Source of the DNA: Uliginosibacterium sp036017065 | Lineage (GTDB): Bacteria > Pseudomonadota > Gammaproteobacteria > Burkholderiales > Rhodocyclaceae | Direction: 5' to 3' | Assembly (NCBI RefSeq): GCF_036017065.1 | Contig: NZ_JAYXHR010000004.1 | Coordinates: 62,001-126,000, forward strand | DNA length: 64,000 nt | In this document: in pieces, positions 9,162-18,167 of the stretch | Position numbering within the stretch: the first letter of the stretch is position 1 | How the letters are laid out: the number at the start of each line of letters is the position of its first letter | Made by a program: the position numbers and the translations under genes | Notes under the pieces: model-generated | Databases searched by the model: none | Seen by the model: only the letters and a program-made list of their open reading frames with translations | Told to the model about the DNA's origin: nothing

Positions 9162-9896
9162 ATGCCGGAAGGTCCTTCCATTGTCATCCTGACCGAGCAG
9201 ACCCGCGAGTTCGCGGGCCGGACGATCCTGCGTGCGGAGGGCGACGCGAAGATCGACACGTCGCGTCTGCTGGGCGAGCGGGTGCGGGCGCTGCGTAGCT
9301 GGGGCAAGCACTTCCTGATCGAGCTGGATGGCTTCAGCGTACGCATCCACTTCCTGCTGTTCGGCAGCTATCGCATCAACGGACGCAAGGACGCCGTTCC
9401 GCGTCTGAGCCTTGGCTTCAGCAAGGGTGAGCTGAACTTCTATGCGTGCTCGGTGCAGTACGTGGAAGGCGAGTTGTTGCGCACCTACGACTGGGCCGGT
9501 GACGTGATGTCCGACGCCTGGGATGCCAGGCAGGCGCTCGCGAAGCTGCGCGCCATGCCGGACACTTTGGCCTGCGATGCCGTGCTGGACCAAGCTGTGT
9601 TCGCAGGCGCCGGCAATATCATCAAGAACGAGGTGCTGTTCCGCATCCGCCTGCACCCCTTGTCGCGCATCGGCGCACTGCCTGCGACCAGGCTACGTGA
9701 ACTGGTGAAGGAGGTGCGCCAGTACAGCTTCGATTTCCTGGCCTGGAAGAAGGCGGGCGTGCTGAAGGAAAACTGGCTGGCGCATACGAAGACAGTCTGC
9801 CCGCGCTGCGCGATTCCGTTCTCCATGGGCAAGCTGGGCAAGACCAGGCGGCGCAGCTTCTGGTGCGAGCGCTGCCAGAAGCGCTACGGTGATTGA
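9162..9896 (+). CDS. nei: Fpg/Nei-family DNA glycosylase/AP lyase (endonuclease VIII-like)
   Basis: The mature enzyme starts MPEGPSIVILTEQT at ATG 9162 after the ribosome site aggggag; the Pro2-Glu3 pair is the catalytic N-terminus that forms the Schiff base and cleaves the abasic site. A lysine of the catalytic beta-hairpin is in SWGKHFLIELDG. The helix-two-turn-helix contains DQAVFAGAGNIIKNEVLFR, and the C-terminal zinc finger is CPRC...CERC. At 244 residues it is a little shorter than Fpg or Nei (about 265). It removes oxidised bases in base-excision repair. Nei versus Fpg specificity is inferred from the short zinc-finger side and lacks proof. Confidence 0.82.
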   Translation: MPEGPSIVILTEQTREFAGRTILRAEGDAKIDTSRLLGERVRALRSWGKHFLIELDGFSVRIHFLLFGSYRINGRKDAVPRLSLGFSKGELNFYACSVQYVEGELLRTYDWAGDVMSDAWDARQALAKLRAMPDTLACDAVLDQAVFAGAGNIIKNEVLFRIRLHPLSRIGALPATRLRELVKEVRQYSFDFLAWKKAGVLKENWLAHTKTVCPRCAIPFSMGKLGKTRRRSFWCERCQKRYGD

Positions 9897-10143
9897 TGCG
9901 GGTCGCCGTTCGTCGCTGGATATCATGCCCGGCGTGGGTGACGACACGCATGCATGCAATCTTTGCATCCCACCGGAATCGCCTTATCTGCGAGGTTCGC
10001 GCCGCGGCCCGATCCGAACTGCGAGATACGCCGGGAACTGCGTTTATCGTGGCGCCGCGCTGGTCAGACGGCGCCTAGGCAGGGACATGACTTTTGAATA
10101 GATTGGGGCGGCACGTCGCAACCCCGTCAGGAAAGGAAGTCCC

Positions 10144-10944
10144 ATGTCCATCTCCCCGCTCGCATGGCTCCTCGACACCACCAACCTCCCGGCCCGCGTC
10201 ACGAAAGCCGTCCTGCTGGGCATGGCCCTGCTGGCGGCGGTGATGGCAGCGAACGCCAGTGCAGCGCCGATGTATCGCTATACCTACAACGGCATGCCTT
10301 ACGGCATGGCGGCGCCCTATCTGCACACGGGGCCGTGGGGGCCGGAGGACTACGTCAGTGCACAGATCCTGTCACCCGTAAGGCTCACCGCGAGCGAGGC
10401 GGACATCGCGACGATTCCGGGTGTCCAGCTCTGGATGAGCGATGGGGCACATACGTTCTTTCCCGGTCAGCACCCGGGCCCGACCTACCGGTTGCTGCCA
10501 CAGGAGATACTCGATCATCCGGAGCTCTATCACGACGCGTACCCGTTCTGGCCCTATGAGGATCCGCATCCCTATGAGTCGTCCGGCGTCAGCATGGTGC
10601 TCAGGGCTTTCGATGACCAGGGGCTGCCCACTGACTGGTACCTCAGTGCAGGCTACACGTCGCATCACGACATCCGTTCGCAGGAAGGGGTGGTCGTCAG
10701 CAGTCAGTCACTCGTGAGCGTGACGGGCGAGCGGATTGTTCAGGACAGTGCCTACCTGTGGGCCACTTTCTACGGCGGCGCGTACGAATATGCGTTCAGC
10801 GAGAGCGACGCCTGGCTTTGGCCAGTGAGCTGGCGGCTCGACGTGATCGAGGTGCCCGAGCCCACGCCGCTGGCTCTGCTGGCTGTCGCATTCGCAGGCC
10901 TGGGTGGCATCCTCTGGCGCAGGCGCGAAGGGGCCGCCCGGTAA
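10144..10944 (+). CDS. PEP-CTERM sorted exported protein, paralogue 1
   Basis: A 266-residue secreted protein. The N-terminal hydrophobic core VLLGMALLAAVMAANASA is a signal peptide cut before APMYRYTY. The C-terminus reads VPEPTPLALLAVAFAGLGGI followed by LWRRREG: the PEP motif, one membrane helix and an Arg cluster that exosortase-type systems recognise and process in exopolysaccharide-producing Gram-negatives. The body is rich in aromatic residues and shares its start, the ILSPVRLT motif and general layout with the next gene. A good ribosome site (aggaaagga) precedes ATG 10144. The exosortase itself is not in the window. Confidence 0.85.
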   Translation: MSISPLAWLLDTTNLPARVTKAVLLGMALLAAVMAANASAAPMYRYTYNGMPYGMAAPYLHTGPWGPEDYVSAQILSPVRLTASEADIATIPGVQLWMSDGAHTFFPGQHPGPTYRLLPQEILDHPELYHDAYPFWPYEDPHPYESSGVSMVLRAFDDQGLPTDWYLSAGYTSHHDIRSQEGVVVSSQSLVSVTGERIVQDSAYLWATFYGGAYEYAFSESDAWLWPVSWRLDVIEVPEPTPLALLAVAFAGLGGILWRRREGAAR

Positions 10945-11088
10945 CACGTACGCCATGAACAAGCAGCGGCGCGTGCAGAGGTTCGAGCCGTCCTGCTCCG
11001 AGGTCGTCAGGTCACGGATGCATGGCTGATGCTGTCAGTTCCTTCGGCATTCAGCTTGGTCGCTTGCTCCCTCCAGAAAGGAAGTTCC

Positions 11089-11784
11089 ATGTCCATCTCC
11101 CTGCTGGCCCGGGTCTTCAGCACCGCTCTTTTCCCTGCCCGTGAGATGAGGGGAGCGCTTCTGTCCGTGGCATTGCTGCTCGCGTTCGTGTCGGCCCCGG
11201 GCGTGGCGGCACCGATGTATCGCTACACCTATACGGGTAATCCATTCGGTCTCGCCGGGCCTGATTACTACAACCCGCCCATTGGTCCCGACGACTTCAT
11301 TTCAGCCGAGATACTGTCGCCGGTGCGCCTGACCGGCAGCCTGGAGGATCAGCTCACGCGCCCCGGGTTGCAGCTCACCTTGTCCAATGGCGTGGACGTC
11401 CTGAGCTACCAGCCTTCGACGATTCCCGGCTATCCGGAAATCAGCTTCCTCGGCGCACTCTACCTTCCCGAAGTCGATGCCACAGGCTTGCCGACGGCCT
11501 GGTGGATGTACGTCGAACGCATCGAGACCTACGACGTGCGCTCGGTGTATGGCGCACGCGTCTATACCAACGCTGACGCCGGTGGCGCGTATGAAGACAC
11601 CTACTACTGGGACTACGCCCAGGGCGCGTATTCCATCTCCAGGGTGGCCGACAACCGCGGCACCTGGCGCCTGGACATGGTGGAAGTGTCCGAGCCTGCG
11701 CCTTTGACCCTGGCCTTGCTGGCGCTGGCAGGCATGGCGGGCTTGCGTCGACGCCGGCGTCGGGAAGAGAAGTCAGACGCCTGA
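11089..11784 (+). CDS. PEP-CTERM-like exported protein, paralogue 2
   Basis: Starting at ATG 11089 behind the same type of ribosome site (aaaggaag) as its neighbour, it encodes 231 residues. MSIS start, signal peptide, APMYRYTYTGNPFGLAGP and ILSPVRLTGS align with paralogue 1, so the pair is a tandem duplication that has diverged in the middle. The C-terminal sorting signal is VSEPAPLTLALLALAGMAGL then six consecutive Arg: here the consensus Pro of PEP is replaced by Ser (SEP), a tolerated variant in this signal class. Function is unknown; probably an extracellular or exopolysaccharide-associated protein. Confidence 0.8.
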   Translation: MSISLLARVFSTALFPAREMRGALLSVALLLAFVSAPGVAAPMYRYTYTGNPFGLAGPDYYNPPIGPDDFISAEILSPVRLTGSLEDQLTRPGLQLTLSNGVDVLSYQPSTIPGYPEISFLGALYLPEVDATGLPTAWWMYVERIETYDVRSVYGARVYTNADAGGAYEDTYYWDYAQGAYSISRVADNRGTWRLDMVEVSEPAPLTLALLALAGMAGLRRRRRREEKSDA

Positions 11785-11797
11785 CTGGAGCGGTCGT

Positions 11798-11851
11798 CCA
11801 GAAAGCGGAACGGCTCGCACACGCAGGTGTGCGAGCCGTTCCGCTTTCTGG
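11798..11851. terminator. Bidirectional terminator with perfect 25-bp stem
   Basis: The 54 bases form a perfect inverted repeat: 25-base arms starting ccagaaagcggaacgg around a gcag loop. It sits exactly between the convergent PEP-CTERM gene (stop 11784) and the chemoreceptor-like gene (stop 11859). The arms carry aaag/cttt runs at the outer ends, giving a short T-stretch in both directions. The stem is much longer than usual for an intrinsic terminator. Confidence 0.85.
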
Positions 11852-11858
11852 CGCGTCG

Positions 11859-14222
11859 TCAGATCTCGGACGCGGCCTTGCTGATGGCGTCGAGTTCCGC
11901 CAGCACTTCGGCGATCTCGCTGGTGCCACGCGCGGCTTTGGTCAGCACGCCGGAGATCTCGTTGGTCGAAGTCTCCTGCTCGCTCACCGCGCTGGAGATG
12001 CTGGCCGACAGCGCCGACACCTTCTGCATGATGTCGCTGATGGCGGTGACCGACGAAAACACCTGGCGCGTGTTCTCCTGCACCGAGCCGATCATGGTGC
12101 TGATGTTGGCCGACGAGGTCACGGTGTTGACCGCGAGGGTCTTCACCTCCTGCGCCACCACGGCGAAGCCGCGTCCTGCCTCGCCGGCGCGCGCAGCCTC
12201 GATGGCGGCGTTGAGCGACAGCAGGTTGGTCTGCTGGGCGATCTCGGTGATGAAGCCGAGGATCTTGCTGATCTCGCTGGACTGGTTGTTCAGGTTGTTG
12301 ATGTCGCGGCCGGCCGTCTCGGTAAGCGCCACGGCGTCGTTGATGACCTGCATCACCTCGCGGATGCTCAGCGAGATGTCGCGGATGCTGTTGGCCACGC
12401 CTTCCATCGCCGACGAGCCGCCCTGCACGCTGTGGTTGATCTGCTCGGAGTTGCCGGACACCTCGGTGACCTTGCTCTCCATCGTGGTCAGCGTGCCCTT
12501 CAGCGTCTGCCGCAGCAGGGCGCCGTACAGTGCGCTGGACAGCTGCACCTTGATTGCCTCGTAGATGCTGCCGTCGCGCGGGCCGACGCCGAACACCACC
12601 AGGCCGATCTGGATGTCGTTGAAGTGCAGGGGCAGCGCCATCAGCGACTGGCGCTCACCGGCACTGGCCAGCAGATCGGGAATGAAATCCGCCGTCGGAA
12701 TCAGGCCGCGGCCGGTGTCGAAGCGGATGCTGTTCTTGGTGTCGAAGGAGGTCAGCACGCGCAGCTGCGAAGGCACGCTCTTGCGGTCCCAGCCCGGTTC
12801 GTTCTCGTACAGCGCGAGGAACATCGCCGGGATGCCCAGCTTGGGCAGGTCGTCCTGCAGGATCTTGCGGATTGCCTCGGTCTCGTAGGTCGTGACCAGC
12901 TTGGCGCCCAGCGCGCTGATCGCACGCTCGCGGGCCACCGCTTTCAGGTTGGCCGCATCGCGCAGGCGGCCGGCGGCCTCGCTGATCATCACGCGGCCCT
13001 GTGCCCACAGGTCTTCGGCCTTGATGAGCTTGCCGCGACGACGTAGGCCGGACAGTGCATGGCGCCGCAGCACCGACACGTAGTTCTGCAGCAGTTCCAC
13101 CGGCAGCTTGTCAGCGGCGAAGCACTTCACGGCATCGCTCAACGCGGCCATGAACACGCCGTGGTTGCTGCCCCAGCCGAATTCCTTGTGGAAGGCGTCG
13201 ATCAGCTTGCCCGCGCAGTCGAGCAGCATCTCTTCCTTCAATTGGGCGGCATTCAGGCTGCCGACGATGGAGTCGACCATCGCGCGTGCCGTCCTGTCGC
13301 GGCTGAACAGGCCGCTGAAGCCCAGCAGCCCGCCCTTGCCACCCGCGGCGGCGGCTTCCATCTTGTGCGACAGGCAGCCGCAGGACTGGCCCATGACGAT
13401 CTTGGCCGGCAGCTTGGTGACCGGTGCCGGCGCGCGGCCCGCGGCGGCGGCGTTCACCACCTCGATGGCCTTGGCGATCTGATCGTCGCCGGGCAGGGAC
13501 ACCGTGGTGACCGGCGGGGTGAGCGCCCGTGCTTCGAAGGTGTCGTTGCAACCGGTGACGGCCAGGTCGTCCGGCACGCGGATGCCGCGCTTCTGCAATT
13601 CCTCGATGGCGCCCACCGCGATGTTGTCGCTGACGCAGGCCAGGGCGTCGAAGTCGCGGCCCGGCACCAGCTTCCGCTGGTCGAGGAAGAGCTGGACCAT
13701 CTCGGTGCCCTTGCTCTTGTCCCAGGTGCCGAAGGGCGAAATCAGGTTGTCGTCGATGCCGATGCCGTTCTCCTTCAGGGCATCGAGATAGGCCTGGTAA
13801 CGCTCCTTGGCCGAGGCATGGCTCTCCGGACCGCGGATGAAGGCGATGCGACGCTTGCCGTGGTGCTGGATCAGGTGCTCCACCACCGCCCGCACCCCGG
13901 CGTAGCTGTCGGTGGACACCACCGGGTAGGGCTGGATCTGCAGCGTCAGCGTCACCACCGGCACCGAACCGTAACGCTTGTAGTAGTTGTTGATGTACGG
14001 ACTGCCGTCCGACGACGCCCAGGTGACGACGCCGTGATAGCGCTCGTTCACCAGGTCGTAGATGGCCGAGCCCGGGTCCTTGCCCAGCTGCCCGCCGCGA
14101 AAGACCACAAGGTGCTGATTCTGCTTTTCGGCGGCGCTGAGCACCCCCTCGAAGAGCATTTCCTGCGTGCTGCCTCCTGCCGATTCGCGCGTCAGAAACG
14201 CGACCGGTTTGCCTGCATGCAT
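11859..14222 (-). CDS. Soluble chemoreceptor-like protein: LacI-type sugar-binding sensor fused to MCP signalling domain
   Basis: The 787-residue protein has no signal peptide and no membrane helix. Residues about 5-290 form a LacI/GalR-type periplasmic-binding fold (PVAFLTRESAGGSTQEMLFE, IAFIRGPESHASAKERYQAY, VPDDLAVTGCNDTFEARAL) without the usual DNA-binding HTH. A CGC motif (GQSCGCLS) follows near 310, as in LacI-sensor diguanylate cyclases. A GAF-like region lies at about 430-560. The C-terminus is a full methyl-accepting signalling hairpin with tip IAQQTNLLSLNAAIEAARAG. It should bind a sugar or nucleoside in the cytosol and feed CheA/CheW. ATG 14222 is chosen for the ggggg ribosome site; ATG 14237 is an alternative. 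Confidence 0.85.
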   Translation of the reverse strand: MHAGKPVAFLTRESAGGSTQEMLFEGVLSAAEKQNQHLVVFRGGQLGKDPGSAIYDLVNERYHGVVTWASSDGSPYINNYYKRYGSVPVVTLTLQIQPYPVVSTDSYAGVRAVVEHLIQHHGKRRIAFIRGPESHASAKERYQAYLDALKENGIGIDDNLISPFGTWDKSKGTEMVQLFLDQRKLVPGRDFDALACVSDNIAVGAIEELQKRGIRVPDDLAVTGCNDTFEARALTPPVTTVSLPGDDQIAKAIEVVNAAAAGRAPAPVTKLPAKIVMGQSCGCLSHKMEAAAAGGKGGLLGFSGLFSRDRTARAMVDSIVGSLNAAQLKEEMLLDCAGKLIDAFHKEFGWGSNHGVFMAALSDAVKCFAADKLPVELLQNYVSVLRRHALSGLRRRGKLIKAEDLWAQGRVMISEAAGRLRDAANLKAVARERAISALGAKLVTTYETEAIRKILQDDLPKLGIPAMFLALYENEPGWDRKSVPSQLRVLTSFDTKNSIRFDTGRGLIPTADFIPDLLASAGERQSLMALPLHFNDIQIGLVVFGVGPRDGSIYEAIKVQLSSALYGALLRQTLKGTLTTMESKVTEVSGNSEQINHSVQGGSSAMEGVANSIRDISLSIREVMQVINDAVALTETAGRDINNLNNQSSEISKILGFITEIAQQTNLLSLNAAIEAARAGEAGRGFAVVAQEVKTLAVNTVTSSANISTMIGSVQENTRQVFSSVTAISDIMQKVSALSASISSAVSEQETSTNEISGVLTKAARGTSEIAEVLAELDAISKAASEI

Positions 14223-14696
14223 TGCTGAATCCCCCATCCGGATTGAGTGTCGACCTGCGTCGAGCCGAGATTTCTGCGTGCGTTCCAGGCCTTGCCGGGC
14301 CCACAGGTCGTTGCCGTGACCTGATGCTGCGGAGCCGCACGCTTTGTGAATCTTCGTTTCCGGGATTACGGTTCTGCAGGAGAGAACTTTATGGGTGAGT
14401 GAGCGACCATGTGGCGAAGCGGATAACTGGTCCGGTGGCTGACCGCGTTGCCGCCGGTGTGACCGGCCGTGGTGCGCAAGTGACGCAACGCGGCAGGGCC
14501 GGCCATCCCCGGCACCGGACGCCCATCCGCCGGTCGCACCGTCGGGCGGAGCAGACAGACCACTCGTGACGGACTGTCGGGCATCCGTCAGGGCGCGGAC
14601 ATCGACAGCCCTTTTCGGCATGTGGGCTGCTTCCGGGAAAGGCATGCCACGCGCGCGGCGGGTTCGCCCCGCTGCGGTCGCCCCCGGAGCCCCGTC
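14223..14696. other. Divergent intergenic region (474 bases)
   Basis: No convincing gene is present between the LacI-sensor chemoreceptor (leftward) and the lipoprotein gene (rightward). Short open frames here have no ribosome site or codon bias. The AT-richer stretch around 14340-14395 is the likeliest place for a promoter of the leftward gene. I see no strong operator palindrome or riboswitch. Confidence 0.5.
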
Positions 14697-15272
14697 ATGA
14701 AACCGAACGCCCGAATCTCCCGAGTCCTGTCCTGCAGCCTTCGCCTGGCGGCCAGCGCCGGGGTGCTGCTGGCCCTCAACGGTTGCGCCGCACTGGCGGT
14801 CAGCCTGGCAGGGGCCGGTGCGGGGGCGGGCTTGTCGCACCAGATGGGGGGCACGGCCAGCCGCACGTTCACCGAGAGTTTCGACAGGGTGGATGCCGCG
14901 TCCCGGGTGGTCGCCCGCAAGATGTATCTGCAGGTCGACAGCGTGGACGTCACGGAGAACATCCAGCTGACCCGTGCCCGGGTGGCCGACCTGGACGTGT
15001 CGATGGAGCTGCAGCCGCTGTCGCCGACGCTGACCCGTATCAGCGTGGTGGCGCGCAAGAACCTGCTGCAGGTGGATGGCGCCACCGCGCAGGAAATCGT
15101 CGCCCAGGTGGATCGCGCCCTGTTCGCCATCCAGCAGGAAGAGCAGGCAGCCCTGGCCGCCGCTGCCGAGGCAGAGGCCCGCGCGGCGAAGTACGTCGCG
15201 CCGCAGCCGTCGGCCGCCAACCGCAAGAACACCGGCACGGCCACGCCGCCGCGCCGCAAGGGTTCGATCTGA
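14697..15272 (+). CDS. DUF3568-type lipoprotein
   Basis: The 191-residue product begins with a basic start and a hydrophobic stretch ending in the lipobox LNGC near residue 29, so it is a lipid-anchored envelope protein. After a Gly/Ala-rich linker (LAGAGAGAGLSHQMGG) it has the region TFTESFDRVDAASRVVARKM and a beta-strand series including VVARKNLLQVDGATAQEIVA, matching the small DUF3568 lipoproteins. The tail is Ala/Glu-rich, then Pro/Arg-rich. No role is known for this family. A hairpin terminator follows within 60 bases. Confidence 0.7.
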   Translation: MKPNARISRVLSCSLRLAASAGVLLALNGCAALAVSLAGAGAGAGLSHQMGGTASRTFTESFDRVDAASRVVARKMYLQVDSVDVTENIQLTRARVADLDVSMELQPLSPTLTRISVVARKNLLQVDGATAQEIVAQVDRALFAIQQEEQAALAAAAEAEARAAKYVAPQPSAANRKNTGTATPPRRKGSI

Positions 15273-15330
15273 CGAGTTTTGTCGCCGGGGGCCGGTTACT
15301 GCATCGGCAGCAACCGGGTGGGTGAACGGA

Positions 15331-15365
15331 AAGGCCCGCATGCATCGCTGCATGCGGGCCTTTTT
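15331..15365. terminator. Bidirectional intrinsic terminator
   Basis: Inverted repeat aaggcccgcatgca / tgcatgcgggcctt with a tcgc loop and a run of five T on the plus strand. It lies between the convergent lipoprotein gene (stop 15272) and the chemoreceptor gene (stop 15384); the aa at its left end provides a short T-run for the minus strand. Confidence 0.85.
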
Positions 15366-15383
15366 CCTGCAACTGAGGGGCGA

Positions 15384-17000
15384 TCAGAGGCGGAAGCGCG
15401 ACACCGAGCCCAGCAGGCTGGAGGCCAGGGCTTCCAGGGTGCGCACGTTGCCGTTGGCGGCTTCCACCGAGGCCGCCGAGGCATCCACCATCTGCGCAAT
15501 GTGTTCCACGTTGCGCGCCACGGCCGAACCGGCCTGGCTCTGTTCCGACGTGGCGGAGGCCACATCGCGCACCTTGGCGAGCGTGGCCGCGGCACCGGCA
15601 CTGATCTCGCGCAGCGCAGCCGCCGCATCGGTGGCTTTCTCGACGCCCTGTGCGACGCGCGGGGTCACCGCCTTCATGCTGTCCACGACCGACCCGGTGT
15701 TCTGCTGGATCAGCTGGATCATGTGGGTGATCTGCGCCGTTGCCTGGGTGGTGCGCTCGGCCAGCTTGCGGACCTCGTCGGCCACCACCGCGAAGCCGCG
15801 TCCCTGCTCACCGGCGCGGGCGGCCTCGATGGCAGCGTTCAGGGCCAGCAGGTTGGTCTGGTCGGCGATCTCGCGGATCACGCTGGCGATGCCATCGATC
15901 TCGCGCGAGCGCTCCAGCAGGTCTTCGATGCTGGAGGACGCCTGCACCACATCCTCCGACACCTGCTCGATCGTCGCGCAGGCTTCGCTCACCAGTTGCT
16001 CGCCACGTGCGGCGAGGTCGCTGGAGCGCGAGGAGTTCTGTTCGGTTTCGCGCGCGCTGCTGGAAATGTGATCGATGCTGACCGACAGTTCCTCGATGGC
16101 CGCGGCGGTCGACGAGGTGGCGTCGGAGGACTGCTGCGACGCACGGTTGATCTGCTCCATCTGGCCGGTGAGGCTGGCGGTGGAGGTGCCCAGCTCGCGC
16201 GCACCGTCCTGGATGCTCTCGATCATCTGGCGCAGGCTGGCCTGCATCTGTGCGATGGCCGACAGCAGGCTGTCGCTGCCGGCGGGGGCGTCGACCTGGC
16301 GGCTGAGGTCACCGCCGGCAATGGCCAGCGCAACGTCCGCCGCATAGTCGGGCTCGCCACCGAGGCGGGCGTAGATGCGGCGCGACATCACGAAGGCCAG
16401 GCCGATCACCACGGCCAGCACGGCGACGCCGATGAACAGGAAGTTGCGCGCCATCTTCCAGTAGGCCGCGTTGATGTCATCGACGAACACGCCGTAGCCC
16501 ACCAGCCAGTCCCAGCCCTTGATCCTGGTGACGCCGTTGATCTTCGGCAGCAGCTCGTCGCCGCCGCCGGGGCGCTTCACGGTGTCGTTGAAGAACGCGA
16601 AATCGGTCGTCGCCAGATGGTCCAGGTAGTTCTGCCAGTTGGTCTTGCCGTTGGGCAGGGTGACGCCGAAGTCCACCTTGCCGACGACATCCGGGTTCGG
16701 GTGCACCAGGCCCAGGGCGGCGACCGTGCGGGCCCACACGTAGCTCTTGCTTCCGTCGCGCAGCGTGGTCAGCGCCTCGATGGCGCGGGCCTGGGCTTCG
16801 TCGCGGCTCATCTTGCCGCTGGCTTCGAGCGCCTGGTAGTGGGCGACCTGTTTGGAGGCCAGGTTGAGGACGGTGTGGATCTCCTGGCGGCGGTCGTTGA
16901 GCATGTTCGTGCGCAACGCGGTGAGGGCGAAGGTTGCGAGCAGGACGAGGCCGAGTGCAGCGCAGGCGACGATCAGGGCAAGGCGATGTGAGAGCTTCAT
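15384..17000 (-). CDS. Methyl-accepting chemotaxis protein with single Cache sensor
   Basis: A conventional membrane chemoreceptor of 538 residues. A membrane helix at about 7-28 and another at about 188-208 (FLFIGVAVLAVVIGLAFVMS) flank a periplasmic sensor. That sensor has the sCache_2 signatures DGSKSYVWART, LVHPNPDVVGK and GWDWLVGYGVFVDDI; family members bind small carboxylates such as lactate or pyruvate. A HAMP segment follows, then the signalling hairpin with IADQTNLLALNAAIEAARAG near residue 370. No C-terminal NWETF-like CheR/CheB-docking pentapeptide is present. Ligand identity is not predictable here. Confidence 0.9.
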   Translation of the reverse strand: MKLSHRLALIVACAALGLVLLATFALTALRTNMLNDRRQEIHTVLNLASKQVAHYQALEASGKMSRDEAQARAIEALTTLRDGSKSYVWARTVAALGLVHPNPDVVGKVDFGVTLPNGKTNWQNYLDHLATTDFAFFNDTVKRPGGGDELLPKINGVTRIKGWDWLVGYGVFVDDINAAYWKMARNFLFIGVAVLAVVIGLAFVMSRRIYARLGGEPDYAADVALAIAGGDLSRQVDAPAGSDSLLSAIAQMQASLRQMIESIQDGARELGTSTASLTGQMEQINRASQQSSDATSSTAAAIEELSVSIDHISSSARETEQNSSRSSDLAARGEQLVSEACATIEQVSEDVVQASSSIEDLLERSREIDGIASVIREIADQTNLLALNAAIEAARAGEQGRGFAVVADEVRKLAERTTQATAQITHMIQLIQQNTGSVVDSMKAVTPRVAQGVEKATDAAAALREISAGAAATLAKVRDVASATSEQSQAGSAVARNVEHIAQMVDASAASVEAANGNVRTLEALASSLLGSVSRFRL

Positions 17001-17163
17001 GGTCTGTCCATCAGGATTGGGCGATGCCGGGGGAGGACGAAGCCGTGGCGCAGCCTGGCGTGGCTTCGGGGTGATGGCAGTTCACGACCCTGACATGGAC
17101 AGGCTGAATAGGGGTTTGTGTGAAGAATGGTCACGCTCCCCGGGGCAGGACCCCCGCGCCGGA

Positions 17164-18072
17164 TCAGCGCGGACGGTTGGTCAGCACCACGCCCAGCACC
17201 GTGACCGCACCCCCCAGCAGCACCCCGGCCCCCAGCCGCTCGTGCAGGATCAGCGCACCCAGCGCGACGCCGAAAACCGGCACGAGGTTGGTGAAGGCAG
17301 CGGCCTTCGTCGCGCCGATGTGCTGGACGCCGGCGGTGAACCAGCTGTAGCTCAGCGCCGTGCCGAAAAAGCCGAGGTAGCCGATGGCCAGCCAGGCGCG
17401 TAGCGAGTAGTCCGGCCACTGGCTGAGCGAGCCTTCCACCAGCGCCGCGACGCCCAGCAGCGCGCCGCCTATGGCGCAGGCATACAGGTTGGCCACCAGT
17501 GGCGTCAGGCTGCCGGTCGCGCGCCGTCCGATGAAGGTGTATAGCGTCCAGCACACCACGCAGCCGAAGATCATCAGCTCACCGATGCCGACTTCGCCGT
17601 TGACCAGCGCCAGCGGCTGGCCGCCCGACACCACCAGCAGGCAGCCGCCCAGCGCCAGCGCAATGCCGGTGGCCTTCAGCGCATGCATGCGGTCGCCGAA
17701 CAGCAACCAGGCCACCAGCGCGACCAGGGCCGGGTTCAGCGCGATGACCAGCGCGCCACGACCGGCGCTGATGTGCTGCAAGCCATGCAGGAAGAAGTAG
17801 TTGTAGGCGAATACGCCGGTCAGCCCCATCAGTCCGACCATGAGCCATTCCCGCCGTGTCAGGCGGGGCAGCGGGCCTTCATGACCACGCACGATCCATG
17901 CCGTAGCCAGGGTGGCGATCAGGAAGCGGTAGAAGGCGGCGCCGAACGGCGGCACCTCCTGTACGACGATGCGCGCCGCCACCCAGGTGCCGCCCCAGAA
18001 CAGGGCGGTGAGGACGAGGCGGACGTAGATGCCGGGGAGAGGGGGCGAAGACGCTGAAGGGGTACGCGACAT
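17164..18072 (-). CDS. EamA/DMT-family transporter
   Basis: From ATG 18072 (MSRTPSASSPPLPGIYVR) the product is 302 residues with ten hydrophobic helices in two EamA repeats. The first repeat begins LTALFWGGTWVAARIVV, the second GELMIFGCVVCWTLYTFIGR; the typical ends ALNPALVALVAWLLFGDRM and FTNLVPVFGVALGALILHER are present. It is an inner-membrane permease of the drug/metabolite superfamily, usually an exporter of amino acids or small metabolites. Substrate is unknown. Upstream codons in the same frame have no ribosome site and are Pro/Arg-rich leader. Confidence 0.85.
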   Translation of the reverse strand: MSRTPSASSPPLPGIYVRLVLTALFWGGTWVAARIVVQEVPPFGAAFYRFLIATLATAWIVRGHEGPLPRLTRREWLMVGLMGLTGVFAYNYFFLHGLQHISAGRGALVIALNPALVALVAWLLFGDRMHALKATGIALALGGCLLVVSGGQPLALVNGEVGIGELMIFGCVVCWTLYTFIGRRATGSLTPLVANLYACAIGGALLGVAALVEGSLSQWPDYSLRAWLAIGYLGFFGTALSYSWFTAGVQHIGATKAAAFTNLVPVFGVALGALILHERLGAGVLLGGAVTVLGVVLTNRPR

Positions 18073-18167
18073 ACCCCTCCATTCTTGCCCGCATTTGCCC
18101 GGCCGTGCGCGGTGATCAACCGAGGTCTTGTGTGACGTCAGCAATGAGGGCGGCCGGCGCCGCCGGT

